Below are positions 50,638 to 59,215 of a stretch of DNA of 64,000 nucleotides, in pieces. The DNA comes from JAJECS01 sp965243625 (GTDB taxonomy: Bacteria; Chloroflexota; UBA11872), in NCBI GenBank assembly GCA_965243625.1, contig CBDEVI010000002.1, forward strand, positions 1,302,001 to 1,366,000, in the 5' to 3' direction. The translations under genes were made by a program, and so were the position numbers. Below the pieces are notes generated by a model that was not told the DNA's origin, made no database searches, and saw nothing but the letters and a program-made list of their open reading frames with translations. Position 1 is the stretch's first letter. Each line of letters starts with the position of its first letter.

Positions 50638-53600
50638 CTAGGGCAGTCTCAGGGAGTCTTGTATTTCGTCGTGCGCCATTTCGAACAGCCGCGCCAGGGC
50701 GTTGGCCAGGTGCATCTGACGCGGCGTGCGGCAGCGCACGGCGAGCAGGCCCGGACTGGCCACGACGACCGCCAGGCACTTGGCCCGGCTGGTGGCGACG
50801 TTGAGGCGGTTGAGGCTGTAGAGAAACTCCATGCCGCGAGGCGCCTCTTCGGCTGAGCTTGTGGCCATGGAGTAGACGGAGATCGGGGCCTCCTGGCCCT
50901 GGAACTTGTCGACCGTGCCGATGCGCAAGGCGCGGAGCTCGGGGCGCGACTCGAGCTGGCGAATCTGTCGGTTGTAGGGCGTGATGATGAGCACGTCGTC
51001 GGCGGTCAGCGTGTGAGCCGCGCCCTCGGCGTCGGTCCAGGCGGGGCGCGACCGGAGCAGCCGGTCGACGGTCTCGGCAATCGCGGCGGCCTCTTCCTCC
51101 GAGTCGCTGATGCGGCGCTCATGCTCCACGGCCACGAAGCGCAGACCCGTCCCCTGGAACGGGGCCGAGCCGGCCAGGTTTAGGTTCTCGCGACCCTCGT
51201 GCGAGCGCAGGCTGTCCTCGTAGAAGACCTCCGAGGTAAACGCGCAGATGCTGGGATGCAGCCGCCAGGTGCCGTCCAGGAAGAGGCCCATGTCGCTCGG
51301 CATGACCCGCGCGCCGTCCAGGACGTGCGCCAGCACCGATCGGTCCACGCCCGGCGGGTGCACACCCTGCAGCGGCTGATCCAACTGCTGCGGGTCGCCC
51401 AGCAGCAACAGGCTGTCGGCGCAAGGCGCCGAGGCCACGGCGTCGGCCAGCGACATCTGCCCGGCCTCGTCGATGCAGAGCACGTCGACCAGGCCCTGGG
51501 CTTCGTCCCGCGCCCAGAGCCAGGAGGTTCCACCGACAACGTCAAGCGATCCCGTCCTCAGGGCCCGGCACGCATCTTCAGTTCGCGGGAGAGGCACGGC
51601 GTCGGCAAATTCCGGCCGGCCGGTCCCATAACTGGTCCGCTGACCGATCCTGACCGCAGCTCCGCGCTCGCTTGCGACCCGCGCCGTCTTTTCCAGCAAC
51701 TCGCCGATGACCTTGTGGCTGTTGGCCGTGACGCCCACGCGCTTTCCGGCTGCCACGAGATCCACGATCATCTCGGCGCCAACCGTGCTCTTGCCGGAGC
51801 CGGGCGGCCCCTGGACCGCCAAATAGCTCTCGTCCAGCGTCGGGACCAGCCGCCGGGCCGCGTCCTGGGCGTCTTCGCCGTCATGCGCCAGCGGCGCGCC
51901 CTCGGCCTGTCCGAACCGCGGCGGACGCCGCAGCAGCAGGTTGCGGGCCGCGCGATACGGCCCGGGAGCATCAATGCCCAATTCGATCACCCAGGCGGCC
52001 AGATTCCACAGGCTCGGCGGTTTTGGCCCGGGAGGGACATGCTCGTGCGGAATGAGCGACGTCGGCGCCGGCGCCGCGCGGCTCGACCCGACCCTTAGCT
52101 GAATCAGGCCGGCTCGATCGTCGACGGCGACCACCTCGCCAACCGTGTTTCCGTCCTGATCATGCGGCTTGTCGCCGACCTCGATCTTGTGGTCCTGTGG
52201 CGGAAACCGATAGCTATGGATCATGGAACGTGACCGCGGCCTGGGATCGGCCGTGCTGCCCGCGTAGCTGAGCCGGCCGAGCGCGTCGGACTCGCCCACG
52301 CGCTCCTCGTCGGCCAGCTCGTCCCTCAGATGGAAATAGCGCCACCAGAACGCCTTGTCTTCGCGACGGTGCCAGTCGAGCAGCTGCGCCAGCAGCCACC
52401 GACCGCGCTCGGCCGGATCGTCAAGCGAGGTGCCGTCCGTCAGATCCTGGGGCAGGTCGGCAGTCAGCAGTGTCGCGAGCTCACGCACCGCCTGTTGAAC
52501 CTCCGAGTCCTCGGTTTCCTCCACCGGCATTTCCACGGGACGCGGCGGGGCCTCGGCGCCAACCTCCTTCACCAGCGCGGCGCGTTGCCCCTCCAGCCAC
52601 TCGCGCAGGCGCCAGGTAGACAGGCAGTCGTCGCGGTTGTAGGCCCTGATCTGCTCCAGCAGACCGTCCCGGTCGGTCTCTTCGCCGGGCTCGAGCCAGT
52701 GCTCGAACTCGACGATGCTTTCGCCCGCGTCGCGCAGGTCGACCTCCCGTTTGAACCCATAGAGCGGCTCGAGACGCTTGATGGAGTAACTCTCCACCGA
52801 GGCCCGGATGCCTTGGCGCACCACGCGGTAGAGGTCCACAAACACCCTTCCGCGCAGCAACTGGTCCAGCTCGGACTCGCGGGTGGCGTAGCGCCCGGCC
52901 AGTCGCTTCATGGCCCCGGTTTCGTAGGGCGCGTAGTGATAGACGTGCATGCCGGGGTGGTCGGCCCAACGGTCCATGATGAGGTCGATGCAGTCCTCGA
53001 ATGCCTGACGCTCGGCCGCCGGCGTCACCGTGCCGTCGGCGATCGACCAGAATGCATGGAACGTCGGCTCGCCGGCGGCGTCCGTCCGCCCCGGCTCGAT
53101 GACGCCGAAAAGGTAGTCGACACCGTCGATCTCCTCGGAGCCGAAGAAGGGATCGCCTTCCAGGTCCAGGAACAGATCACCCGGCGACGGTTCCGGCAGC
53201 GCCCAGAGACCGCGATCCGGGACCAGCACGTCCTCGCGATCGCGCTCCGGCGGGATGCGCTCGGAGATGACTCGACCCTCGCCGCGCACCTGGATGGCCG
53301 CCTGGGCCTGCGCCCGTTCCAGCGACTCCTGGCTGACGCCGTCCAGCCGCTCCGGCACCGGCGGCGAGGGGTTGGCCAGCCCGCGCCGCGTGGTCACGTC
53401 GATGGCGTGAAGGGCTCGTCGCTGGCGGGAGGTGAGGTTGGCGACCAGCGCCAGATCGTCCTCCCGCCGCCATTGTTCCCGGCACCTCTGGCTCCAGCGG
53501 CAGAAGTCGCAGTGACCGACCGGCTCGGGCTTGGTGACGACCGGCACCGCCGGTTCGGGCCCGTCCAGCATCGCTTCGAACTCGCGGGCGACCAGGCGGC

Positions 53601-54183
53601 AATAGGCCGCGTAGTCGGCGACTCGCAGGCTCTCCGTCTTCCGCTCGACCCCGCCCAGCGCCAGGTGCATGCGCTCCGGCTGCCGTCCCTGCATGGCGCC
53701 CAGCAGGTCGGAGTACATGCCGATCTGGAGCACGGCCGGGGCCGTGGGTTTCCGCGCCAGCTTCGTGTCCCAGACCTCATAGCTCCAGGCGCCGAGGTCG
53801 CTGGGCGTCTCTACACGCCGTAGGAAGTCGGCATATCCCAGCCGCCGGTCGCCGAGCAGCACGGCCTGGTAGATCACGTCGGCGCCGTCACGCATGGCCT
53901 GCAGCGTCGCGTCGTGTTGGGGCCCAACGGCCGCGGAACCCGAAACGGTATCGGGCGGCCGGATTTCCTCGATCCGGAGGTTTTGGGCGCGCAGCTCTTT
54001 CAGGAAACGCTCCTCGTACTCGAGACCCCGTTGCGCCATCCGATCAAGCACCGGGTCGTCCTGAAATGGGCGTTTGAGGCGGCGCAGCGCCGCAGCCCGC
54101 TCCAGATTGGCCAGGTGCCGGCACTCGAGAAACGCCACCAGATCGGTGGCGGAGTACACCAGGCGGTCGTCGATCAGTTGCAT
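50638..54183 (-). CDS. RecB-like nuclease/RNase H-like domain/SF1 helicase fusion (TM0106-type)
   Basis: An 1181-residue protein from ATG 54181-54183 (MQLIDDRLVYSATDL). The N-terminal part has a RecB-type PD-(D/E)xK nuclease: GYADFL (D), WDTKLA (D-x-K) and LQIGMY (Q-x-x-x-Y), then a cysteine cluster CDFCRWSQRC, which may hold Fe-S. An RNase H-like exonuclease-type domain follows (LFLDLEGDPFF, YHYAPYE, YNRDDCLST). The C-terminal half is an SF1 helicase: Walker A GPPGSGKST near residue 790, Walker B CIDEAGQMS, and DKFQGQEAPI. Roles in DNA repair or defence are plausible. Confidence 0.86.
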   Translation of the reverse strand: MQLIDDRLVYSATDLVAFLECRHLANLERAAALRRLKRPFQDDPVLDRMAQRGLEYEERFLKELRAQNLRIEEIRPPDTVSGSAAVGPQHDATLQAMRDGADVIYQAVLLGDRRLGYADFLRRVETPSDLGAWSYEVWDTKLARKPTAPAVLQIGMYSDLLGAMQGRQPERMHLALGGVERKTESLRVADYAAYCRLVAREFEAMLDGPEPAVPVVTKPEPVGHCDFCRWSQRCREQWRREDDLALVANLTSRQRRALHAIDVTTRRGLANPSPPVPERLDGVSQESLERAQAQAAIQVRGEGRVISERIPPERDREDVLVPDRGLWALPEPSPGDLFLDLEGDPFFGSEEIDGVDYLFGVIEPGRTDAAGEPTFHAFWSIADGTVTPAAERQAFEDCIDLIMDRWADHPGMHVYHYAPYETGAMKRLAGRYATRESELDQLLRGRVFVDLYRVVRQGIRASVESYSIKRLEPLYGFKREVDLRDAGESIVEFEHWLEPGEETDRDGLLEQIRAYNRDDCLSTWRLREWLEGQRAALVKEVGAEAPPRPVEMPVEETEDSEVQQAVRELATLLTADLPQDLTDGTSLDDPAERGRWLLAQLLDWHRREDKAFWWRYFHLRDELADEERVGESDALGRLSYAGSTADPRPRSRSMIHSYRFPPQDHKIEVGDKPHDQDGNTVGEVVAVDDRAGLIQLRVGSSRAAPAPTSLIPHEHVPPGPKPPSLWNLAAWVIELGIDAPGPYRAARNLLLRRPPRFGQAEGAPLAHDGEDAQDAARRLVPTLDESYLAVQGPPGSGKSTVGAEMIVDLVAAGKRVGVTANSHKVIGELLEKTARVASERGAAVRIGQRTSYGTGRPEFADAVPLPRTEDACRALRTGSLDVVGGTSWLWARDEAQGLVDVLCIDEAGQMSLADAVASAPCADSLLLLGDPQQLDQPLQGVHPPGVDRSVLAHVLDGARVMPSDMGLFLDGTWRLHPSICAFTSEVFYEDSLRSHEGRENLNLAGSAPFQGTGLRFVAVEHERRISDSEEEAAAIAETVDRLLRSRPAWTDAEGAAHTLTADDVLIITPYNRQIRQLESRPELRALRIGTVDKFQGQEAPISVYSMATSSAEEAPRGMEFLYSLNRLNVATSRAKCLAVVVASPGLLAVRCRTPRQMHLANALARLFEMAHDEIQDSLRLP

Positions 54184-54401
54184 CGCGGATTCATCAGCCC
54201 GTCCCGTGGCCGCCGGCTTTGCGAAGGCCACGCATGCGATCAGCGCGAGCGCCCCGCCAACATACTTGGCGAAACGCGGCCGGCGAAAGCGTCAGCTCAA
54301 CCGGCCAGCCGTCCGACCGCCCGCCTTCACCGGGCCGACGGAGTCAGCGGCGACCAAAGCCGCCCTGCCGAACGTGAGTGAGATCTCTCGCAATGCTCGT
54401 G

Positions 54402-56501
54402 CTAGATGCTTGGAATGAGGTGACCGGTGACGCGTACATTATAAAAGTAGAGATTCCTTGAAGGGTCTGAACCGTTGCATCCCAGAGTCAATGAAATATC
54501 GTCTCCGTATCGCATCCCCGATTCGTGATGTACCGCTACTCCATTAATATATAGTGCAGCCGCGCCACGATCATAAATGAATCGCACATGGAATCGCGGC
54601 CCGCCAGGAATAGCGTCGACGATATCCGGGTGTAGGACGCTCTTCAGAATTCTGTGGCCACTCACGTAATCGGCTCCCGCTCTCGACCACGATAAAGATA
54701 TACGCCTTTGGCTAACAGTGCCATAGGACTCCCCGAAACTTATTGAGTCACGGTAGCCCCACGGTGTACGTTTGCCTTCGATTCGCAATCCCACGAAAGA
54801 TCCCTCGGGGGGCATCCACACGTCCATCGTGAGCTCAATGGACCCGCCTCGAACAAAGAGCGACCTCTCGCCATATCGGCCTTCGGCCATTGCGTCCCGT
54901 GGACACGCGATGCTCGCGCGTTCAAGCAGCGGGTAACGGTCGAAGAGCGGACGCACCGAACGCGCCGGGGCTACGCCGCGGGCAATGTCATCCAGCCAGG
55001 CGCCCACCAGCGATTGAGCCTCCGTCGCCGTGAACAGGGAGTCGAGCCTCCGGATTTCGGGCGAGACGCTCGCCGCCATGCCCACCACACGCCCCGACGT
55101 GGTGGCGACTGGGCCGCCGCCGTGGCCGGCGTCGAGCACCGGGGCGAGAACGGCCGGCTGGCCCGGCTCCAGCAACCATGCAAGGAGGGGTGTCGTCGTC
55201 GGCGTCGAGCGACATTCCACCGCTCGGCCTCCCGGCGCGCTGGTGGCGTCGTAGCCAAGTGCCACGAGGCTGGTCGCTTGGGCCAGATCCTCGGCCCCGC
55301 CCCAGTGCACCGGAATGTGGCCGTCGCCTTCAACCTTGATGAGGGCGAAGTCGTGCCGGGCGTAGCCCGCCACGAATTGAGCGTTGGCGGTGTAGCCGCG
55401 CGGGCTCGTCACCACAAACGCGGCCGCGTCCAACGCCAGGTGCCAGGGAATCACCGCATAGCCGCTCGCGGTGACGACAAAGCCCGTCCCGCACGCTTGG
55501 TCGGTGGCGACGCGCAGCAGGGAAAGCTCCACGAACCTGGCCACGTCTTCGGGGGTGGTCCCATACGGGCCGCGGCGGCTCTCCAGCCCGAGGTCAAGCT
55601 GCTCGCCCACCTCGAGCGGTGCTTCCGGGCCAAAGGCCAGGTACTGCTGCCAGGCGCGGTAGGGATAGCGGCTGTCCCGCAGGGTGTCGCCCAGCAACCG
55701 GAGCTGGACGGGCGCCCCGGCCGACTCGGGGTGATATTCGAGCACGGCGGCCTGGAAGTACTGGCGAATGCGGCTGTCGGGCGGGCGGCCGGGGATGTGC
55801 AGGTCGGCCTCCGGATGATCGTCCGCGCGCGCATCGGTCTTGGGAAAGCCGAAGGACGCCACGCCACCAAGTCGGCGGAAAAAGTCGGCGAAGCCGATGT
55901 CCTCGCCTTCCACCGAGCGGTTCGAGACCTTGTGGCCCCAGGGGCCGAGCAGCTCCCCGGGGTGGGGGTTGGTCAAGTGCGCTTCGACGCCCTGGTCGAT
56001 GGAGCCGCCGAGTCCGCCGCCGAGATAGTCCCAGGCGAGCCGACGCAGGAACGTGGGCGCGCCGCCGTCGGGCGGCGGTTGCCAATCGATGACGCCGCGC
56101 TGGTAGTACTGCGTCAGCGTGCCCGGCCGCTCTTCGACGATGGCGGAGGTCGGGTAGCCCCAGCGTTCGAGGCCGCCGGTCCGGGTGTAGTTCGCCAGGA
56201 AGTCGGCCCGGAAGTCGGCGCCGTCCGAGAAGGTGCCGACGACGTCCACGACGTTGTGTTCCAGGGGATCGAAAAACTGGGCGCTGGCAACCTCCGCCGT
56301 CGTGAAGCCAGACTCGGCGCCGTGGGCGCCGGGCGGTGCGGCGATGGCAACCGCCGAGACCAGCAACAGCGCCACCACACGACGGACTGGTACCGAAGCC
56401 CTTGGCGCCAAGGCTCGCCGGTAGCGGAGCGATTGCCCTCTAGGGCGTTGCGTGCGACTCGAGCGTGCACGCGCTCGACCAAACCCATCGAGTCGTGACA
56501 T
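54402..56501 (-). CDS. Secreted trypsin-fold protein, catalytic serine replaced (triplet copy 1)
   Basis: A ~699-residue exported protein; start ATG 56499-56501 is uncertain. The signal region is VVALLLVSAVAIAAPPGAHGAES. N-terminal module: WGYPTSAIVEERPG...YYQRGVIDW. The trypsin-like domain begins near DQACGTGFVVTASGYAV and keeps His (IPWHLAL) and Asp (RHDFALIKVEG). The serine loop GNSGGP is AGHGGGPVATTSG, with glycine at the catalytic position, so it should be inactive. A C-terminal beta-sandwich-like region (SIELTMDVWMPPEGSF, RFHVRFIYDRG) resembles lectin or laminin-G folds. It shares roughly 85-90% with copies 2 and 3. Confidence 0.75.
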   Translation of the reverse strand: MSRLDGFGRARARSSRTQRPRGQSLRYRRALAPRASVPVRRVVALLLVSAVAIAAPPGAHGAESGFTTAEVASAQFFDPLEHNVVDVVGTFSDGADFRADFLANYTRTGGLERWGYPTSAIVEERPGTLTQYYQRGVIDWQPPPDGGAPTFLRRLAWDYLGGGLGGSIDQGVEAHLTNPHPGELLGPWGHKVSNRSVEGEDIGFADFFRRLGGVASFGFPKTDARADDHPEADLHIPGRPPDSRIRQYFQAAVLEYHPESAGAPVQLRLLGDTLRDSRYPYRAWQQYLAFGPEAPLEVGEQLDLGLESRRGPYGTTPEDVARFVELSLLRVATDQACGTGFVVTASGYAVIPWHLALDAAAFVVTSPRGYTANAQFVAGYARHDFALIKVEGDGHIPVHWGGAEDLAQATSLVALGYDATSAPGGRAVECRSTPTTTPLLAWLLEPGQPAVLAPVLDAGHGGGPVATTSGRVVGMAASVSPEIRRLDSLFTATEAQSLVGAWLDDIARGVAPARSVRPLFDRYPLLERASIACPRDAMAEGRYGERSLFVRGGSIELTMDVWMPPEGSFVGLRIEGKRTPWGYRDSISFGESYGTVSQRRISLSWSRAGADYVSGHRILKSVLHPDIVDAIPGGPRFHVRFIYDRGAAALYINGVAVHHESGMRYGDDISLTLGCNGSDPSRNLYFYNVRVTGHLIPSI

Positions 56502-56560
56502 CGCCACCACGCGAAAGCGTCGGGCCCGAATAGCTATAACCCTCTGCTTTCGGATAGTTT

Positions 56561-56580
56561 CGATCTAAAATACCAAGCAG
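56561..56580. promoter_or_regulatory. Upstream repeat motif of triplet copy 1
   Basis: CGATCTAAAATACCAAGCAG, 60-80 nt upstream of copy 1, resembles the CGACC-AAATATCAAGC motif duplicated upstream of copies 2 and 3. A candidate shared operator or promoter element; only one copy is clear here. Confidence 0.35.
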
Positions 56581-56661
56581 GACTACGGTTCGCCCGCTGG
56601 AGCGCGCGTGGGAATGGCACGCCGCTTCCAACAGTGAAAGCGACCTCTCGTAATGCGTGTG

Positions 56662-58743
56662 CTAGGTGCTTGGAATGAGGTGTCCCGTAATGCGTACATT
56701 GTAAAAGTAGATGTTCCTTGAAGGGTCTGATCCGTTGCATCCCAGAGTCAATGATATGTCGTCACCGTATTGAAGCCCAGATTCGTGATGCACCGCCTCT
56801 CCATTGATGAATAGTGCAGTCGCTCCGCGATCATAGACAAATCTCACATGGAATCGTGGCCCGCCAGGTACAGAGTCGAGTAAAGCCGGGTGTACGAAGC
56901 GCTTCACGAATCTCCTGGCGCCCTCGTAATCGGCTCCCAATCGTATCCACGATATCGTTGAATGCGTATGGCGACCATAGTCATAGAATTCTCCGAAGAC
57001 GATTGCGTCACGGTACCCCCACGGCGTAGTGGTGCCTTCGATTCGCAGACTCGCGAACGATCGCTCTGGGGGCAACCACACGTCCATCGTGAGCTCAATG
57101 GACCCGCCTCGAACAAAGAGCGACCTCTCGCCGTATCCCCCGGCGGCCATTGCGTCCCTCGGACACGCGATGCTCGCGCGCTCCAGCAGCGGGTAACGGT
57201 CGAAGAGCGGACGTACCGAACTCGCGGGTGCTACGCCGCGGGCAATGTCATCCAGCCAGGCGCCCACCAGCGCCTGAGCCTCTGTCGCCGTGAACAGCGA
57301 GTCGAGCCTCCGGATCTCGGGTGAAACGCTCGCCGCCATCCCCACCACGCGACCGGAGGTGGTGGCGACCGGACCGCCGCCGTTGCCCGAGTTGAGCACC
57401 GGGGCGAGGACGGCCGGCTGGCCGGGCTCCAGCAACCAGGCGATGAGCGGCGTCGCCGTCGGCTCCGAGCGACATTCCACCGCGCGTCCCCCTGGCGCGC
57501 TCGTGGCGTCGTAGCCGAGAGCCACGAGGCCGGTCGCCTGGGCCATGTCCTCGGCCGCGCCCCATTCCACGGGAATGTGACCGTCGCCTTCAACCTCGAT
57601 GAGGGCGAAGTCGTGCCGGGCGTAGCCCGCCACGAATTGGGCGTTGGCGGTGTAGCCGCGCGGGCTCGTCACCACGAACGCGGCCGCGTCCACCGCCAGG
57701 TGCCACGGGATGACCGCATAGCCGCTCGCGGTCACGAAGAAGCCCGTCCCGCACGCCTGGTCGGTGGCGACGCGCAGCAGCGACAGCTCCACGAACCTGG
57801 CCACGTCTTCGGGGGTGGACCCGTACGGGCCACGGCGGCTCTCCAGCCCGAGCTCAAGCTGGTCCCCGACCTCGAGCGGCGCTTCCGGGCCAAAGGCCAG
57901 GTATTGCTGCCAGGCGCGGTAGGGATAGCGGCTGTCGCGCAGGGTGTCGCCCAGCAAGCGCAGCTGGACCGGCGCCGCGGGCGACTCAGGGTGGTACTCG
58001 AGCACGGCGGCCTGGAAGTACTGGCGAATGCGGCTGTCGGGCGGGCGGCCGGGGATGTGCAGGTCGGCCTCGTCATGATCGTCGGCACGCGCATCGGTCT
58101 TGGGGAAGCCGAAGGACGCCACCCCGCCCAGCCGGTGGAAGAAGTCGGCGAAGCCGATGTCCTCGCCTTCCACCGAGAGGTTCGAGACCTTGTGGCCCCA
58201 GGGGCCGAGCAGCTCGCCTGGGTGGGGGCTGGTCAAGTGCGCTTCGACGCCCTGGTCGATGGAGCCGCCGAGTCCGCCGCCGAGGTAGTCCCAAGCGAGC
58301 CGACGCAGGAACGTGGGCGCGCCGCCGTCGGGCGGCGGTTGCCAATCGATGACGCCGCGCTGGTAGTACTGCGTGAGCGTGCCCGGCCGCTCTTCGACGA
58401 TGGCGGAGGTCGGGTAGCCCCAGCGCTCGATGCCGCCGGTCCGGGTGTAGTTCGCCAGGAAGTCGGCGCGGAAGTCGCTGCCGTCCGCAAAAGTCCCGGC
58501 GACGTCCACGATGTTGTGTTCCAAGGGCTCGAAGAACTGGGCGCCCGCAACCTCCGCCGACGCAAAGCCTGACTCAGCGCCGTGGGCGCCGGGCGGCGCG
58601 GCCATGGCAACCGCCGAGACCAGCAACAGCGCCACCACAAGACGGACTGGTACCGAGGCCATTGGCGCCAAGGCTCGCCGGTCGCGACGCGATCGCCGCT
58701 CAACCCGCTGCATGCGCTCCAAGCTTGAATGCGCTGGCCGCAT
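56662..58743 (-). CDS. Secreted trypsin-fold protein, catalytic serine replaced (triplet copy 2)
   Basis: About 693 residues from ATG 58741-58743; ATGs at 58713 and 58662 are alternatives, the last placing the signal VRLVVALLLVSAVAMAAPPGAHGAE directly after it. Same architecture as copy 1: RWGYPTSAIVEERPG module, SFGFPKTDARADDH second module-like segment, trypsin fold with GYAVIPWHLA and RHDFALIEVEG. The serine loop reads SGNGGGPVATTSG, again glycine in place of serine. The C-terminal sandwich ends FYNVRITGHLIPST. It follows copy 3 in the same direction after about 470 bases. Confidence 0.76.
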   Translation of the reverse strand: MRPAHSSLERMQRVERRSRRDRRALAPMASVPVRLVVALLLVSAVAMAAPPGAHGAESGFASAEVAGAQFFEPLEHNIVDVAGTFADGSDFRADFLANYTRTGGIERWGYPTSAIVEERPGTLTQYYQRGVIDWQPPPDGGAPTFLRRLAWDYLGGGLGGSIDQGVEAHLTSPHPGELLGPWGHKVSNLSVEGEDIGFADFFHRLGGVASFGFPKTDARADDHDEADLHIPGRPPDSRIRQYFQAAVLEYHPESPAAPVQLRLLGDTLRDSRYPYRAWQQYLAFGPEAPLEVGDQLELGLESRRGPYGSTPEDVARFVELSLLRVATDQACGTGFFVTASGYAVIPWHLAVDAAAFVVTSPRGYTANAQFVAGYARHDFALIEVEGDGHIPVEWGAAEDMAQATGLVALGYDATSAPGGRAVECRSEPTATPLIAWLLEPGQPAVLAPVLNSGNGGGPVATTSGRVVGMAASVSPEIRRLDSLFTATEAQALVGAWLDDIARGVAPASSVRPLFDRYPLLERASIACPRDAMAAGGYGERSLFVRGGSIELTMDVWLPPERSFASLRIEGTTTPWGYRDAIVFGEFYDYGRHTHSTISWIRLGADYEGARRFVKRFVHPALLDSVPGGPRFHVRFVYDRGATALFINGEAVHHESGLQYGDDISLTLGCNGSDPSRNIYFYNVRITGHLIPST

Positions 58744-58820
58744 GCACTCGGACCGCGAGAGCGTTACTGCGAGAGAGCGACGGCGCGGTATGAGTGCAAC
58801 CCTCCACCGTTGGGTCGTTT

Positions 58821-58866
58821 CGACCCGAAATATCAAGCTTCGACTGCGACCCAACATATCAAGCTC
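58821..58866. promoter_or_regulatory. Tandem direct repeats upstream of triplet copy 2
   Basis: CGACCCGAAATATCAAGCTT at 58821 and CGACCCAACATATCAAGCTC at 58847 are direct repeats 26 bp apart, 80-125 nt upstream of the copy 2 start. The same pair with the same spacing lies before copy 3. On the transcribed strand each contains TTGATA. This looks like a conserved operator or promoter. Confidence 0.5.
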
Positions 58867-59215
58867 GTCCGGTACATGCCTACCGGTGCGCCTGTGCCCC
58901 TGGCATTTGGCGAGGAGAGCGAGCGATCGAGGGATACCGTGACTGAGGGCGCGCGCTATGGCGGAAACGCCCGCGGCTTCGCCAGGGACCTCACCAGTCG
59001 ATCGGGAAGATCCGGCATGCCTGCCGCGTTCCGGCCGGGTCCCCGAATGGGCCCGACTAGTGGGTCCGAACCGGCGAATCGTGGCGCCGGAGGCGGGACA
59101 TCAACCCGACAAGCCGGCAGCCGCCGGTCTCCCTGTCGTCATCGAGCCGACTGAATCATCGGCGACCCGCGACCGTCGCTTCCAACGGCGAAAGCGACCT
59201 CTCGTAATACGCGTG

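Noticed and set aside
54232..54401. Gene or RNA between the nuclease/helicase and the triplet
   Set aside because: Nothing beyond GC-rich sequence with weak similarity to the triplet's 3' flanks was found.
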